Below, one piece after another: positions 41,194 to 51,070 of a stretch of 64,000 bases of DNA. The notes beneath the pieces are model-generated. The model saw only the letters and a program-made list of their open reading frames with translations, was not told the origin of the DNA and did no database searches. The stretch lies in contig JBPCPM010000135.1 of assembly GCA_050999155.1 (NCBI GenBank), positions 4,395 to 68,394 of the forward strand, given 5' to 3'. A program made the position numbers and the translations under genes. The first letter of the stretch is position 1. The number at the start of each line of letters is the position of its first letter. The stretch comes from JBPCPM01 sp050999155. GTDB lineage: Bacteria > Actinomycetota > Thermoleophilia > Solirubrobacterales > 70-9.

Positions 41194-41375
41194 TTACCGC
41201 GGGCCGCGTCGCAGCGCGTCCACCGCGAAGTAGGCGGCGACGACGGCAAACACGGCGATGCCGATGCCGATGGCAGTCTGGCTGTCTGAGGTCAGCACGA
41301 GCACGGCGATCACGCCGGCAAGCACGGCCACGATGGCCCAGACGATCACCGACGACCAGCGGGCGAAGGCGCGCA

Positions 41376-41376
<1 letters not shown>
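41194..41376 (-). CDS. Small two-helix membrane protein
   Basis: A 60-residue protein with two predicted membrane helices (VIVWAIVAVLAGVIAVLVL and AIGIGIAVFAVVAAYFAV) and a basic C-terminus. Its ATG overlaps the stop of the YyaL gene by one base (TGATG), so it is probably translated with it. The family is not recognised. Confidence 0.6.
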
Positions 41377-43361
<1,985 letters not shown>

Positions 43362-43416
43362 CCGCGCACCATATCGGGTGGCCGGTGGTGCGCTGGGGCG
43401 GCCGGGAGGGGGTGCG

Positions 43417-44802
43417 TCAGCCGTGCTCGGGCAACGTGAGGGCCAGGCCCTCGTCGTCGTCGCCGAACTCGAAGCTCACCGTCACATCGAGGTTCTGGCG
43501 CAGGTGCTGACCCAGCTGGGCCACCGCGTCGACCGTGACCTCCAGCGAGGCGTAGCCACCGAGGAACCCGGTGAGCGTGACGCTCTCGACGCCCGGGACC
43601 TCCGACAGCTGCTGCTGGAAGCGGGCGAGGGCGACACGGTCAGCGAGCGGGCCGACGTCCAGCAGGACGGTGCGCGACCCGGTCCCGGCGGACGCCGGCT
43701 GGGCGTTCGCCGCGACCTCGATCCGCTCGATCTCGCGCTGGAAGGCGCTGACCACCTCGAGAAGGCCGTGACGCAGCGCCTCGAGGCGCTGGGCAGGGGT
43801 CGGTCCCGGCTCCTCGGCCGGCGCCTGCTCGGTGAGGTCGCCCTCCTGGGGTACGTAGGCGGAAGCGTCCGGGGCGGACTGGGGGTCCACCGGGAAGTCG
43901 GCGGCTTGGGGGACGGGCTCGGTGCCCACCGCGAACTCTGCGGCCTCGGCGGGCGGGCCGGGGAGGGGGTCCGGCTTGGGCGCTGCCCCGGCTGCGACGT
44001 CCTCCACCGGAGCCACCTCTGCGAGCTCGATGGGCTGGTCGGTCTGGAGATCGGGCTCGGAAGCCGCCTCGGCGTGCTCGGCGTGGTCCATCGGGTCCGT
44101 CGCGGCGGCAGCGGGCGGCTCCTCGACCGGGCTGGATACCGGGTCTTCCTCGGGCGCGGCTGACTCGGCGCCGTCGACTGCGGGGCCGACGTCAACAGCG
44201 GGGTCGGCGTCGACAGGGTCGGGCAAAGGGGTCTGGTAGGCCATCGCAGGATCCTCGGTCAGCCCCAGCTCCTCGAGGCTCTCGGCGGGGCCGGGTGCCA
44301 TCTCGGCGACCCGGGTTTCCACCTCGTGCTGACGCCGGATGATGCCCTGCACGGTCTCGACGAGCGCCTCGACAGCTCCCGTCAGGGCCTGGATCTCCGC
44401 GGCCTGGCCAGTGGGCTGCGCGGGGGCCGCTTCGACCGTGGGTGCCGGCTCGGCTGGGGCGGCCTCGACGGGTGGATCGGTTGCCAGCTCGTACCAGGAG
44501 GGGACGGGCATCTGCCGGCTCGGCTCGGGGTTGGACCCGGAGGGGAAGGGGGTGGAGGGCACGGGCTCGCGGTCGGGGAACGGTTCGACGGGGTAGGACG
44601 TGCTCCCATTGTCCAGCTCCATGCTCTCGGCCGGCGGGTGGGTGCGGTTGCCGTTGGGCGCGGATGCCTCGCGGGGCACGACGGAGGGGTCCGCGTGCGC
44701 GGAAGCCATCTCGGTGGTGATGTCGTGTGCCCCTGCCTGGGAACCCTGGCTGTCCATCTCGTCCTCGCCGTCGTGCGCGATGCCCCTGATCTGCTCCAGC
44801 AC
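43417..44802 (-). CDS. Large acidic Pro/Ala-rich protein with a conserved-looking C-terminal domain
   Basis: A protein of up to 461 residues, not recognised as a whole. The first ~345 residues are disordered and rich in Pro, Ala, Glu and Asp, apart from a probable coiled coil (AAEIQALTGAVEALVETVQG, RRQHEVETRVAEM). The C-terminus (about 350-455) is a folded helix plus alpha-beta domain: RLEALRHGLLEVVSAFQREI, then VLLDVGPLADRVALARFQQQL, PGVESVTLTGFLGGYASLEV. It looks like a small ferredoxin-like regulatory or oligomerisation domain. The start is uncertain: GTG at 44802 or ATG at 44757. There is no signal peptide. It lies 33 bases after the acyl-CoA synthetase gene. Confidence 0.55.
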   Translation of the reverse strand: MLEQIRGIAHDGEDEMDSQGSQAGAHDITTEMASAHADPSVVPREASAPNGNRTHPPAESMELDNGSTSYPVEPFPDREPVPSTPFPSGSNPEPSRQMPVPSWYELATDPPVEAAPAEPAPTVEAAPAQPTGQAAEIQALTGAVEALVETVQGIIRRQHEVETRVAEMAPGPAESLEELGLTEDPAMAYQTPLPDPVDADPAVDVGPAVDGAESAAPEEDPVSSPVEEPPAAAATDPMDHAEHAEAASEPDLQTDQPIELAEVAPVEDVAAGAAPKPDPLPGPPAEAAEFAVGTEPVPQAADFPVDPQSAPDASAYVPQEGDLTEQAPAEEPGPTPAQRLEALRHGLLEVVSAFQREIERIEVAANAQPASAGTGSRTVLLDVGPLADRVALARFQQQLSEVPGVESVTLTGFLGGYASLEVTVDAVAQLGQHLRQNLDVTVSFEFGDDDEGLALTLPEHG

Positions 44803-44835
44803 TGCGTGGTCGATGCCCGTGGGGCTCGGCGCGGA

Positions 44836-46269
44836 TCAGCGAAGCTCGCGTCGTTTGATCTTTCCACTGACAGTTTTCGGCAGCTCCGCCACAAACTCGA
44901 CAGTTCGTGGATATTTGTAGGGGGCGGTGCGTTCTCGCACGTGGTCTTGCAACTCCTGGGCCAGGGCCTCGCTGGGCTGCGTGCCGGTCAGCACGACAAC
45001 GGCCTTGACCACCGAGCCGCGTTCGGCATCGGGGGCCGGGACCGCCGCGGCTTCTGCCACCGCCGGGTGCGTGAGCAGGGCAGACTCCACCTCCACCGGG
45101 CCGATCCGGTAGCCCGACGAGATGATCACGTCGTCCGCCCGGCCTTCGTGCCACAGGTAGCCGTCATCGTCCTCTCGCACCAGGTCGCCCGTCGGCCACC
45201 ACCGCTCGTCGAAGCGCTCCCCGCTGACGTAGTGGGAAAAGAAGGTCGGCGTGCTCGAGGCACGGATCTCGAGCTCGCCCTCGGTGATCCTCGTCTCGAT
45301 GCCGGGGAGAGGACGCCCCATCGACCCCGGCCGCGGATCGCGCCCGGCCGGGGGGGCCGTCACGTGGCCGGTCTCGCTCTGGCCGTAGCCGTCGGCGATT
45401 GTCAGGCCGAGGACGTCTCGGAACGTCGCGATCACGTCGGCCTCCAGGGCTTCCCCGGCCGCGACCAGGCGCCGCAGTGAGGCAACGGGGCGCAGCCGGC
45501 TGCGCGAGGCGAGCATCCGGTACTCCGTCGGGCTCTGGCACAGGACGTTGACGCCTTCGCGCTCGCACAGTTCGAGCCGGGCCTGGGGATCGAAGCGAGC
45601 GTCGTGCACCAACGCGACCGCTCCCTGCAGCCAAGGGGCCACGAAGGCGTTGCGGGCCGACTTCGACCAGCCTGCGGCGGCGGTGCACCAGACGAGGTCA
45701 CCGTCGCGGGCGCCGAGCCAGTGCTCGGCCTGGAGCTGCTGGCCCGTGAGGTAGCGCTGGGCGTGGACGATCCCCTTCGGCTCTCCGGTCGTCCCGGAGG
45801 AGAAGATGACAAGGGCGGGGTCCTCGGGGGCGAGGTCGATCACCTCGGCGGGCGGCTCCTGCGGCCGGTCCTCGTCCATCGCCTGGCGGACCTCGCCGAC
45901 GGTCATCGACATCGACCCCGCAGGCCCGGCACCGACCGCCTCACCCGCGCCGACGGCCAGCACGGCACCCGCTGCCTCGGCCCGGGCACGCAGCTCGGCG
46001 GGCTGCAGCTGCAGGTTGCACGGCAGCACGACCGCGCCCATGCGAAAGCAGGCCAGCATGCTCACGACCCACTCGATCTGCGACCCCATCACCGTCATCA
46101 CCACGTCGCCCCGCCGGACCCCGCGAGCGGCGAACGCCCCGGAGACCCCGGCGGCCAGCGCCGAGAGCTCGCCGAAGTGCCACACGCGCCGGTCGCCGGC
46201 CGCGTCGATGGCGACGATGGCCGGCCGGGAGGCCGGGTACCGCTCGACGACGTCGGAGATGAAGTTCAT
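44836..46269 (-). CDS. AMP-forming acyl-CoA synthetase (ACS/medium-chain type)
   Basis: A 477-residue adenylate-forming enzyme. It activates a carboxylic acid with ATP and joins it to CoA. The phosphate-binding loop is IFSSGTTGEPKG near 170. GYGQSETG, WPTGD and IISSGYRIGPVEVE follow, and the catalytic Lys is in PKTVSGKIKRREL at the C-terminus. The pattern is closest to medium-chain acyl-CoA synthetases, at somewhat less than the usual 530-550 residues. ATG at 46269 (MNFISDVVERY) is the family-like start. The chain-length preference cannot be read. Confidence 0.88.
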   Translation of the reverse strand: MNFISDVVERYPASRPAIVAIDAAGDRRVWHFGELSALAAGVSGAFAARGVRRGDVVMTVMGSQIEWVVSMLACFRMGAVVLPCNLQLQPAELRARAEAAGAVLAVGAGEAVGAGPAGSMSMTVGEVRQAMDEDRPQEPPAEVIDLAPEDPALVIFSSGTTGEPKGIVHAQRYLTGQQLQAEHWLGARDGDLVWCTAAAGWSKSARNAFVAPWLQGAVALVHDARFDPQARLELCEREGVNVLCQSPTEYRMLASRSRLRPVASLRRLVAAGEALEADVIATFRDVLGLTIADGYGQSETGHVTAPPAGRDPRPGSMGRPLPGIETRITEGELEIRASSTPTFFSHYVSGERFDERWWPTGDLVREDDDGYLWHEGRADDVIISSGYRIGPVEVESALLTHPAVAEAAAVPAPDAERGSVVKAVVVLTGTQPSEALAQELQDHVRERTAPYKYPRTVEFVAELPKTVSGKIKRRELR

Positions 46270-46315
46270 GGTCGGCGCATTGTCCCCGCCCGCTGCGCGG
46301 GGCGCGTCCGCACGA

Positions 46316-47065
46316 TCAGCCCTGGTCGTGCGGACACCACCAGGTCGTGCGCCCGCCGACCTTCGCCCGCTCGAGCTCACCCTCGCAGCGGGGGCAGCTG
46401 CCGTCGCCATCGCGGCTGGCGATCACGAAGGCCAGCGTGTGGACGCCGCCCTCGTCGAGGGCCGACCGCACCGCGGCGCGGGTGGCCCGGCGCAACGCAT
46501 CGAGCTCGGTGGTGTCGAGCGTCTCCGCTTCCCGGCGAGGATCGATGCTCGTGCGGAAGAGGACCTCGTCGGCGAGCAGGTTGCCGATCCCCGCGACGGT
46601 GGACTGGTCGAGCAGACGAGCCTTGATCGGCGTCTCGCCACGCCCGACGCGTTCGCGGAACGTGTCACGGTCGACCTCTGCGGCGTCGGGGCCCAGGTCG
46701 TCGTGGTCGGGATCGAGCACGGCCCGGCCCAGGCGGCGCTTGTCGAACAACGCCATCCGGCCGCCGCCCTCGAACTCGACAGCGAACCGGTCCCAGCTGT
46801 TGGGGGCGGGCTCGGCGTCGATGACGATGCGGCCTGACATCCCCAGGTGCAGGCCCAGCGTCGCGCCGCCGGAGTGGACCCACATCGACTTTCCGCACCG
46901 GTGGGCCTCGGTGAACTGCCGGCCGGTCAGCGCGCCGGCGATCTCGCCGGGCTCGTGGGGCCGGCAGACCCAGTCGTCGGAGTCGTCGACGGCGACGATC
47001 GTGCGGTGCAGCGCGCCCTCGGCCAGGGTCCGGCGGGCGATCTCGACCTCTGGCAGCTCGGGCAT
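46316..47065 (-). CDS. Formamidopyrimidine-DNA glycosylase family protein (Fpg/Nei)
   Basis: A 249-residue base-excision repair glycosylase/lyase. PELPEVE supplies the N-terminal Pro nucleophile and Glu; the Lys after HRCGK is the conserved beta-hairpin Lys. LGLHLGMSGRI, DKRRLGR and IKARLLDQSTVAGIGNLLADE (helix-two-turn-helix) follow. The zinc finger is CPRC...RTTWWCPHDQG, in which the fourth Cys of the usual C4 finger is Asp, with a His one residue before that might substitute. A second, truncated copy is at 62.8-63.4 kb. Confidence 0.9.
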   Translation of the reverse strand: MPELPEVEIARRTLAEGALHRTIVAVDDSDDWVCRPHEPGEIAGALTGRQFTEAHRCGKSMWVHSGGATLGLHLGMSGRIVIDAEPAPNSWDRFAVEFEGGGRMALFDKRRLGRAVLDPDHDDLGPDAAEVDRDTFRERVGRGETPIKARLLDQSTVAGIGNLLADEVLFRTSIDPRREAETLDTTELDALRRATRAAVRSALDEGGVHTLAFVIASRDGDGSCPRCEGELERAKVGGRTTWWCPHDQG

Positions 47066-47113
47066 CTGCGGGAGGTCCGTGGGGGAGGGGCCGGCCGGTT
47101 GCCCGGCGGCCTC

Positions 47114-47365
47114 CTAGCTGCTGAGGGACTCGCCGTCGGTGTAGAGCTTGTGGATCTTCACGGTGCCCTGGGGCGCCGCGTCGATGCACAGCCGGCACAG
47201 CACACACTCGTCGACGTTCTCCTCGACGACCGAAAGCCCGTCGTCGTGGACGGTGAAGATGTCCACGGGGCAGACCTCGGTCAGCTTGGCGGCGAGATCG
47301 GCGTCGGAGGCGACCGCGTCGTCGACCTCGACCTCGATGAAGGTGTCCTTGGCGCTGATGGTCAT
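47114..47365 (-). CDS. Small [4Fe-4S] ferredoxin-like protein
   Basis: An 83-residue protein with Cys54-x2-Cys57-x2-Cys60 (DECVLCRLCID) and Cys32-Pro (EVCPVDIF), enough for one [4Fe-4S] cluster. A second cluster motif is absent. It resembles FixX-type ferredoxins in order. Its ATG overlaps the sucD stop (ATGA), so it is made with succinyl-CoA-synthetase-type proteins and may carry electrons for a CoA-linked oxidation. That link is inferred from gene order only. Confidence 0.8.
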   Translation of the reverse strand: MTISAKDTFIEVEVDDAVASDADLAAKLTEVCPVDIFTVHDDGLSVVEENVDECVLCRLCIDAAPQGTVKIHKLYTDGESLSS

Positions 47366-48279
47366 GAGCGCTCTCCCAGCTTGTGCTTGACGGCGTCGGG
47401 GATCTCGTCGATCCGCTCGACGACCGGGATGCCGGCGGCCTCCAGGCGGGAGATCTTCTCCGCGGCGGTGTCCTCGGTGCCCTCGACGATGGTGCCGGCG
47501 TGGCCGAAGCTCATGCCCTGCATCTCCTCGTCGTCCATGAAGCGGCCGGCCATGAAGGCGACGATCGGCAGCCGCGAGTTGTTCTCGGTCACCCACTCGG
47601 CGAGCTGGGCCTCCATGCGGCCCCCCGGCTCGGTGTAGATGACGATGGCCTCGGTCTGCTCGTCGGCCTCGAACTCGGGCATCAGCTCGGCGTAGGTGGA
47701 GCCGATGATCGCGTCGCCGCCGATCGACACGGCGGTGGAGACGCCCAGGCCGGCGGCCGTCAGGGTGGAGGAGATCTCCGTGGTCATGCCGCCCGAGCGG
47801 CTCATCACGCCGACCTTGCCGGATTCATAGGCCTTGCGGGCGTCGGCGGCAGGGCCTCCGATGCCACCCATCTTGGCCACGCCAGGGACGATCAGGCCGA
47901 GGCAGTTGGGGCCGATGATCCGGGCGCCGCGCATCTCGGCCAGCTCGACCATCTGGGCCACGTCGCCGCGGGGGATCCGCTCGGTGACGATCACGATCAG
48001 CTTGATGCCATTCTCGATCGCCTCGACGACGGCGTCGCGGGTGAAGGCGGGGGGGACGGTGACCACGGCGCCGTCGGGAACCGAGCCGTGGTGCTCGATG
48101 ACCTGCTCGACGGTGTCGAAGACGGGGACGCCGTGGACCTCGCGGCCCTTGCGGCCGGGCGTGACGCCGCCGACGATCTTCGAGCCGTAGTCGAGGCACT
48201 CCCGGGTGAGGTTCACGGCCTCGCGGCCGGTGATGCCCTGGACGATGAAGGTGGTGTCGGCCTGGAGCAGGATCGACAT
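47362..48279 (-). CDS. sucD: Succinyl-CoA synthetase (ADP-forming) alpha subunit, or related acyl-CoA ligase
   Basis: A 305-residue subunit with an N-terminal CoA-binding domain (IVQGITGREA, GGVTPGRKG) and a ligase domain. The phosphohistidine is in SFGHAGTIVEG near residue 255; RIIGPNCLGLI and VGVMSRSGGMTTEI are also conserved. Together with the beta subunit it interconverts an acyl-CoA plus ADP/Pi with acid plus ATP. The sucC start is on the same strand with a 3-base gap. Confidence 0.93.
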   Translation of the reverse strand: MSILLQADTTFIVQGITGREAVNLTRECLDYGSKIVGGVTPGRKGREVHGVPVFDTVEQVIEHHGSVPDGAVVTVPPAFTRDAVVEAIENGIKLIVIVTERIPRGDVAQMVELAEMRGARIIGPNCLGLIVPGVAKMGGIGGPAADARKAYESGKVGVMSRSGGMTTEISSTLTAAGLGVSTAVSIGGDAIIGSTYAELMPEFEADEQTEAIVIYTEPGGRMEAQLAEWVTENNSRLPIVAFMAGRFMDDEEMQGMSFGHAGTIVEGTEDTAAEKISRLEAAGIPVVERIDEIPDAVKHKLGERS

Positions 48280-48282
48280 GTC

Positions 48283-49488
48283 TCAGCCCTGGATCTTCTC
48301 GACGGCGCGGCTGGCCGCCTCGCTCATGGACACGGTGCGGTCGCTGTACTCGACGCCGTAGCGCTCGAGGATCTTGAAGCCCTCGTCTTCCCAGGCTCCC
48401 GGGATGCGGAAGCTGGCGATGGTTTCGGCCGGGTCCTTGCCGAGGTCCAGGTAGTCCTTGATCCCGCCGCGAGCCACGCTGTCGACCCTGGTGTTGGACA
48501 CGATCGACATCATCACGGCGATCTTTTCGACGCCGTCCTTCTCGAGGACCTGGCGGGCCAGGCCGCGGGCCTTGGCCACCGAGGGGTTGCCGCCGATCTC
48601 CGAGTAGTTGGCCGGGCGGCCGCCGTGGTTACGCACCGCGTCGGTGAGGGTCAGCGAGCCGCCGCCGGCGCCAATGACGAGGCCGATGTTGCCGTCGAAG
48701 CCGGTGTCCTTGCCCTGGATGACGCCGCGGTGGTCGGCGCCGTCGATCTCCTTGACCGCCCGCTCGAAGTGGGTGGGCTCGTGGACCTCGCGGATGTCGT
48801 CGCCGCGGATGTCCAGCGCGCTCATCAGCGCCTTCTGGCGGCCCAGCGCCTCGTCCTCGAGCTCCATGTGGGCGTCGAGCGCGACGAAGCGGCCGTCGGT
48901 GAGCCGGGCGATCGGGTTGATCTCGGCCAGCGTCATGTCGTAGCGCTGGAACAGGCGGGCGAGGTTGGCCAGGATCGGCGTCGCTCGCTGCAGCTCTTTC
49001 CCCGTGACCCCGGTGCGCGCAATGACCTCCTTGGCCTGGAAGTCCGAGACGGGCAGCAGGTTGGAGATGTGGCCGCGGCCCACGTGCTCCGGGTGCTCCT
49101 CGGCGACCTGCTCGATATCGATGCCGCCCATGTCGGAGAAGATCATCATCGGGCGCTTGGCCCGGCCGTCCCAGATCACGCCGGCGTAGTACTCCTGCTC
49201 GACCTCGGCCTTGGGGTCGACGAGCACGCCCCGGGGGATGTGGCCGTTGATCTCCAGCGCCAGGATGTTGCGGGCGTGGGCCTCGGCCTCCTCGGGGGTG
49301 TCGGCGAACTGCACGCCGCCGGCCTTCATCCGGCCCCCGGTCAGGACCTGGGACTTGATGACGGTGGGCCCGCCGATCTCGGTGGCGACGCGCTTGGCGT
49401 CCTCGGCCGAGGTGACGAAGCCGTACTTGGTGACCGGGATCCCGGCCATCTCGATGATCTTGCGTGACTCGTATTCGAAGAAGCGCAT
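48283..49488 (-). CDS. sucC: Succinyl-CoA synthetase beta-type (ATP-grasp) subunit
   Basis: A 401-residue ATP-grasp subunit. The N-terminus MRFFEYESRKIIEMAGIPV departs from the usual SucC opening (family form: HEYQAKxLF). TGGRMKAGGVQ, LAEINPI and LVIGAGGGSLTLTDAV (the usual beta-subunit NGAGLAM region, altered) are recognisable. The divergence leaves open whether succinate, malate or another acid is the substrate. Related ligases include malate-CoA ligase and the ATP-citrate-lyase N-terminal part. It is the first gene of the sucC-sucD-ferredoxin run. Confidence 0.85.
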   Translation of the reverse strand: MRFFEYESRKIIEMAGIPVTKYGFVTSAEDAKRVATEIGGPTVIKSQVLTGGRMKAGGVQFADTPEEAEAHARNILALEINGHIPRGVLVDPKAEVEQEYYAGVIWDGRAKRPMMIFSDMGGIDIEQVAEEHPEHVGRGHISNLLPVSDFQAKEVIARTGVTGKELQRATPILANLARLFQRYDMTLAEINPIARLTDGRFVALDAHMELEDEALGRQKALMSALDIRGDDIREVHEPTHFERAVKEIDGADHRGVIQGKDTGFDGNIGLVIGAGGGSLTLTDAVRNHGGRPANYSEIGGNPSVAKARGLARQVLEKDGVEKIAVMMSIVSNTRVDSVARGGIKDYLDLGKDPAETIASFRIPGAWEDEGFKILERYGVEYSDRTVSMSEAASRAVEKIQG

Positions 49489-49569
49489 GGGGGTCCTCCG
49501 CCGAAGCGGCGGGCCGGAAACCTAACGGAGCGACCGGACCCGCGCCGCCCGGTCGTACCGCGGCAACGA

Positions 49570-49598
49570 CGAGGGGGCGCCGGATCGGCGCCCCCTCG
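49570..49598 (-). terminator. Terminator hairpin after the exported-protein gene
   Basis: CGAGGGGGCGCCG (49570-49582) pairs perfectly with CGGCGCCCCCTCG (49586-49598) around a GAT loop, a 13-pair stem. It lies downstream (minus strand) of the gene ending at 49647 and upstream of sucC. There is no T-run. It separates the two transcription units. Confidence 0.7.
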
Positions 49599-49646
49599 CG
49601 TACGTCGTGCGCGCTCGCGGCTTCGCGAACGCGATGGTGCGGTCGG

Positions 49647-50621
49647 TCAGCCGGACTGCGAGCCGGTGACGAACGCGTAGAACGCGTAGCGATCGCCCGC
49701 GGCCGGGGCCGAGCCGTCGCTGTTGCGCGGGGTGACGACGAACACGCCGGGGTTGCCGCCGTTGTTGTCGTCTGTGCCGTTCGGACCGCACTGCACGCGG
49801 TCGAAGAAGCACGGGGCCGCCGACGTGTCGCCGGTCAGCTGATCGTCGGTGCCGGCGTCGCTGGCGCCGTTGCCGGTGATGATCTGGGCGTGCACGGCGT
49901 TGTTGCGGACGTCGCTGTCACCGGAGTCGATGTAGCAGTTGCTGTTCGCCTGGTAGCAGTTGACCAGCTTGAAGCCGCCGGTCTGCGCCTCGATCTGGCC
50001 CTGCTCGTTGATCAGGACCCAGCGGGTATCGAGATCAGCGGCGTTCTTGCCGTCGACGCGGTCGGCGTTGAGGCCCGTGGCCACGCCGGTCGCGTTGGTG
50101 ATGAACGGCTTCTTGGTGTCGCCACCGTTGTTGCCGGCCTCGATCAATCCACCGATCGCGCCGTTCGAGAAGGAAAACTCGAACGCACGGCCGTCCTTGA
50201 GGTTGCTGGCCCGCACGCAGGCCTCGGTGTCGCGCTCGGACGCGTTGAAGCCCTTCTGGGCGATGTTGCCGTCCTGGGCACGGCAGCCGTAGATCGCGCC
50301 GCCGCCGGTCGCCGACAGGTTCGACTGCCGGGTGCCGTAGCCGCCCTTGTTGGCCGTCGTGCCCGCCTCGTTGGCGATGATCTCGGTTTCCTTGGTGGTC
50401 GTGCCGTTGCGCTTGCCCTGGATAACGGGGTCACCGTTGTCTGAGGTCGTCGCCTCCTGGGCGATCGCAAACGGGCTGACGGTCAGCGCGAGCAGCGCAG
50501 CCGCGGCGACGGCTGCCTTCACACGCGAGAAGCCGAGGCCGTCGCGCTGTCGGCGCGGCTTCGCGGATTCTGCGATGTCGACGAACGCGCCGGCCAGCGC
50601 GTCGGGTGTCCGGTCGGACAT
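49647..50621 (-). CDS. Secreted protein of unknown function
   Basis: A 324-residue exported protein. The signal peptide has the core VKAAVAAAALLALTVSPFAIAQ after a long basic N-region (about 30 residues). The mature part is rich in Asn, Gly, Asp and Thr and has paired Cys (YGCRAQD, EACVRA, NCYQANSNCYI, PCFFDRVQC) that may form disulfides. A segment LNADRVDGKNAADLDTRWV resembles the LDGKDA-type repeats of actinobacterial surface proteins. The ATG at 50621 is preceded by AGGAGA. The function is unknown; it is probably a surface or matrix protein. Confidence 0.65.
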   Translation of the reverse strand: MSDRTPDALAGAFVDIAESAKPRRQRDGLGFSRVKAAVAAAALLALTVSPFAIAQEATTSDNGDPVIQGKRNGTTTKETEIIANEAGTTANKGGYGTRQSNLSATGGGAIYGCRAQDGNIAQKGFNASERDTEACVRASNLKDGRAFEFSFSNGAIGGLIEAGNNGGDTKKPFITNATGVATGLNADRVDGKNAADLDTRWVLINEQGQIEAQTGGFKLVNCYQANSNCYIDSGDSDVRNNAVHAQIITGNGASDAGTDDQLTGDTSAAPCFFDRVQCGPNGTDDNNGGNPGVFVVTPRNSDGSAPAAGDRYAFYAFVTGSQSG

Positions 50622-50760
50622 GGGTCTCCTCTGGTCGTTGGACGTGCGGCGATTGCTGCGACCACTCCAACGCGGAGCGTCGCCCTCTCGACTGTGCGAA
50701 CGCATTGTTCGGCCCAACGGATCACGTGTGCAAGCGACCCTTAACGAACCCTCAACGACA

Positions 50761-50792
50761 CGGGCCCCCGGGCGCGAAGCACCGGGGGCCCG
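50761..50792 (-). terminator. Terminator-like hairpin
   Basis: CGGGCCCCCGG (50761-50771) pairs perfectly with CCGGGGGCCCG (50782-50792) around a 10-base loop. It lies 26 bases past the stop at 50819, so it could end the transcript that includes the malyl-CoA-lyase-like gene. Confidence 0.6.
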
Positions 50793-50818
50793 AGAGCCTT
50801 GGGGTCAGACGGGTGCTG

Positions 50819-51049
50819 CTACCTGGCAGGCACGGCCCCGTTCTGGGAGACGACCCCGGAGACCACCGGCAGCTGCAGCTGCGCGTTGGCCAGCGCGCAG
50901 AACAGGTCGCCGAGCAGGCCTCCGTTGGGCGTCGCGGTGACCACGAGGTTGACCTCGTTGAGGGTGACGATCAGCCCCAGCAGGTCGAGGTCCAGCGGCC
51001 CGAGCACGAGGTCGAGGACCTCGCAGTCCTGACCCCGGCGGATCGTCAA
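50819..51049 (-). pseudogene. C-terminal fragment of an exported actinobacterial protein
   Basis: A 76-codon frame starting at TTG with no signal peptide. CEVLDLVLGPLDLDLLGLIV and LVVTATPNGGLLGDLFCALA resemble the C-terminal domain of secreted proteins that I recall from Thermoleophilia-type actinobacteria. The N-terminal export part is absent. In-frame reading upstream meets the stop codon of the malyl-CoA-lyase-like gene within about 8 codons. It is either a remnant of a truncated gene or a small product read from the same mRNA; I favour a remnant. Confidence 0.4.
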
Positions 51050-51070
51050 GGAGATGTGACGTTTAGCCGT

